Source: Betaproteobacteria bacterium (GTDB taxonomy: Bacteria > Pseudomonadota > Gammaproteobacteria > Burkholderiales > SG8-39). From it: a DNA stretch of 5,584 nt. The stretch is from assembly GCA_019237595.1 (NCBI GenBank), contig JAFAGU010000195.1, positions 1 through 5,584 on the forward strand. The letters run 5' to 3'. Position numbers and translations under genes: made by a program. Of the stretch, positions 5,351 through 5,584 are shown in pieces (positions within the stretch are counted from its first letter, which is position 1; each line of letters begins with the position of its first letter). The notes beneath the pieces were generated by a model. That model was not told the origin of the DNA and made no database searches. It saw nothing but the letters and a program-made list of their open reading frames with translations.

Positions 5351-5584
5351 ATGCCGCTGACCGGACTGAACCACTACCTCGTCGTGTCGAAGAACCTGGA
5401 GCGCTCGAGGAAGTTCTACGAGCAGGTGCTCGGCCTCGAGCTCGCCGACCGGCCCGACTTCGGCTTCCCCGGCTACTGGCTGAAGATCGGCGACGAGATC
5501 TGCGTCCACCTCGCCTCCCAGGAGCCGAACGAGATCCGGGATACCTATTTGCTGAAGAAGCATCCGAGCGGGACGACCGGCTCG
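5351..5584 (+). CDS. Glyoxalase/VOC-family protein, partial
   Basis: The first 78 residues of a vicinal-oxygen-chelate protein (glyoxalase/bleomycin resistance/dioxygenase superfamily), a fold that uses paired beta-alpha-beta-beta-beta units to bind a metal and small substrates. The N-terminus shows the typical pattern: GLNHYLVV with His8 as a likely first metal ligand, a helix with SRKFYEQVLGLEL (18-31), then GYWLKIGDEICVHLA with His53 on the expected strand. The rest, where the second half-site ligands would lie, is beyond the window. The start is strongly supported by AAAGGAG 5 bases before the ATG. Substrate cannot be assigned; many such proteins act on thiol adducts or aromatic compounds, and some are only binding proteins. 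It diverges from the methyltransferase operon across 58 bases. Confidence 0.9.
   Translation, partial: MPLTGLNHYLVVSKNLERSRKFYEQVLGLELADRPDFGFPGYWLKIGDEICVHLASQEPNEIRDTYLLKKHPSGTTGS

Noticed and set aside
4450..5352. An upstream ATG at 5352 for the methyltransferase
   Set aside because: It would bury the lipoprotein signal behind a 20-residue extension and overlap the start of the divergent VOC gene.

Overview
The window looks like chromosomal DNA of a GC-rich betaproteobacterium, probably Burkholderiales or a relative. The reasons are the high GC content, the codons ending mostly in G or C, and a Bug-type (TctC-like) periplasmic solute-binding protein, a family greatly expanded in that group. 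This placement is inferred from gene content, not from a marker gene. The window holds nine protein genes, seven on the minus strand and two on the plus strand. I see no RNA gene, insertion sequence, CRISPR array or phage gene.

Right part, read leftwards from 5292: a minus-strand operon of three tightly coupled genes. First is a lipoprotein-type SAM-dependent methyltransferase (4450-5292), then exonuclease III (3716-4453), then a MetE-C-terminal-type methionine synthase (2682-3719). Both junctions are 4-base GTGA overlaps, where the GTG start of one gene shares bases with the TGA stop of the gene before it. A glyoxalase/VOC gene (from 5351, cut by the window end) diverges from this operon across 58 bases.

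Middle: a small plus-strand gene of 68 codons (2465-2671), otherwise alone, sits between the two minus-strand operons. Its stop lies 10 bases from the stop of the methionine synthase-like gene, and it diverges from the left operon across 97 bases.

Left part, read leftwards from 2367: a second compact minus-strand operon. It encodes a DUF3455 lipoprotein (1828-2367), a four-helix membrane protein (1353-1802), an exported SnoaL/DUF4440-like protein (886-1356) and a Bug-family solute-binding protein (1-881, with its C-terminus beyond the window). Three of the four products are exported and the fourth is in the membrane, so this is an envelope operon, but its joint function is not evident. Its codon use is visibly less GC-extreme than that of the right operon.

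Nothing here amounts to a clear new defence or mobile system. The points most worth following are the lipid-anchored methyltransferase with an unassigned C-terminal domain, the stand-alone core-MetE enzyme, the four-gene envelope operon, and the small plus-strand gene with a strange Arg-rich tail.
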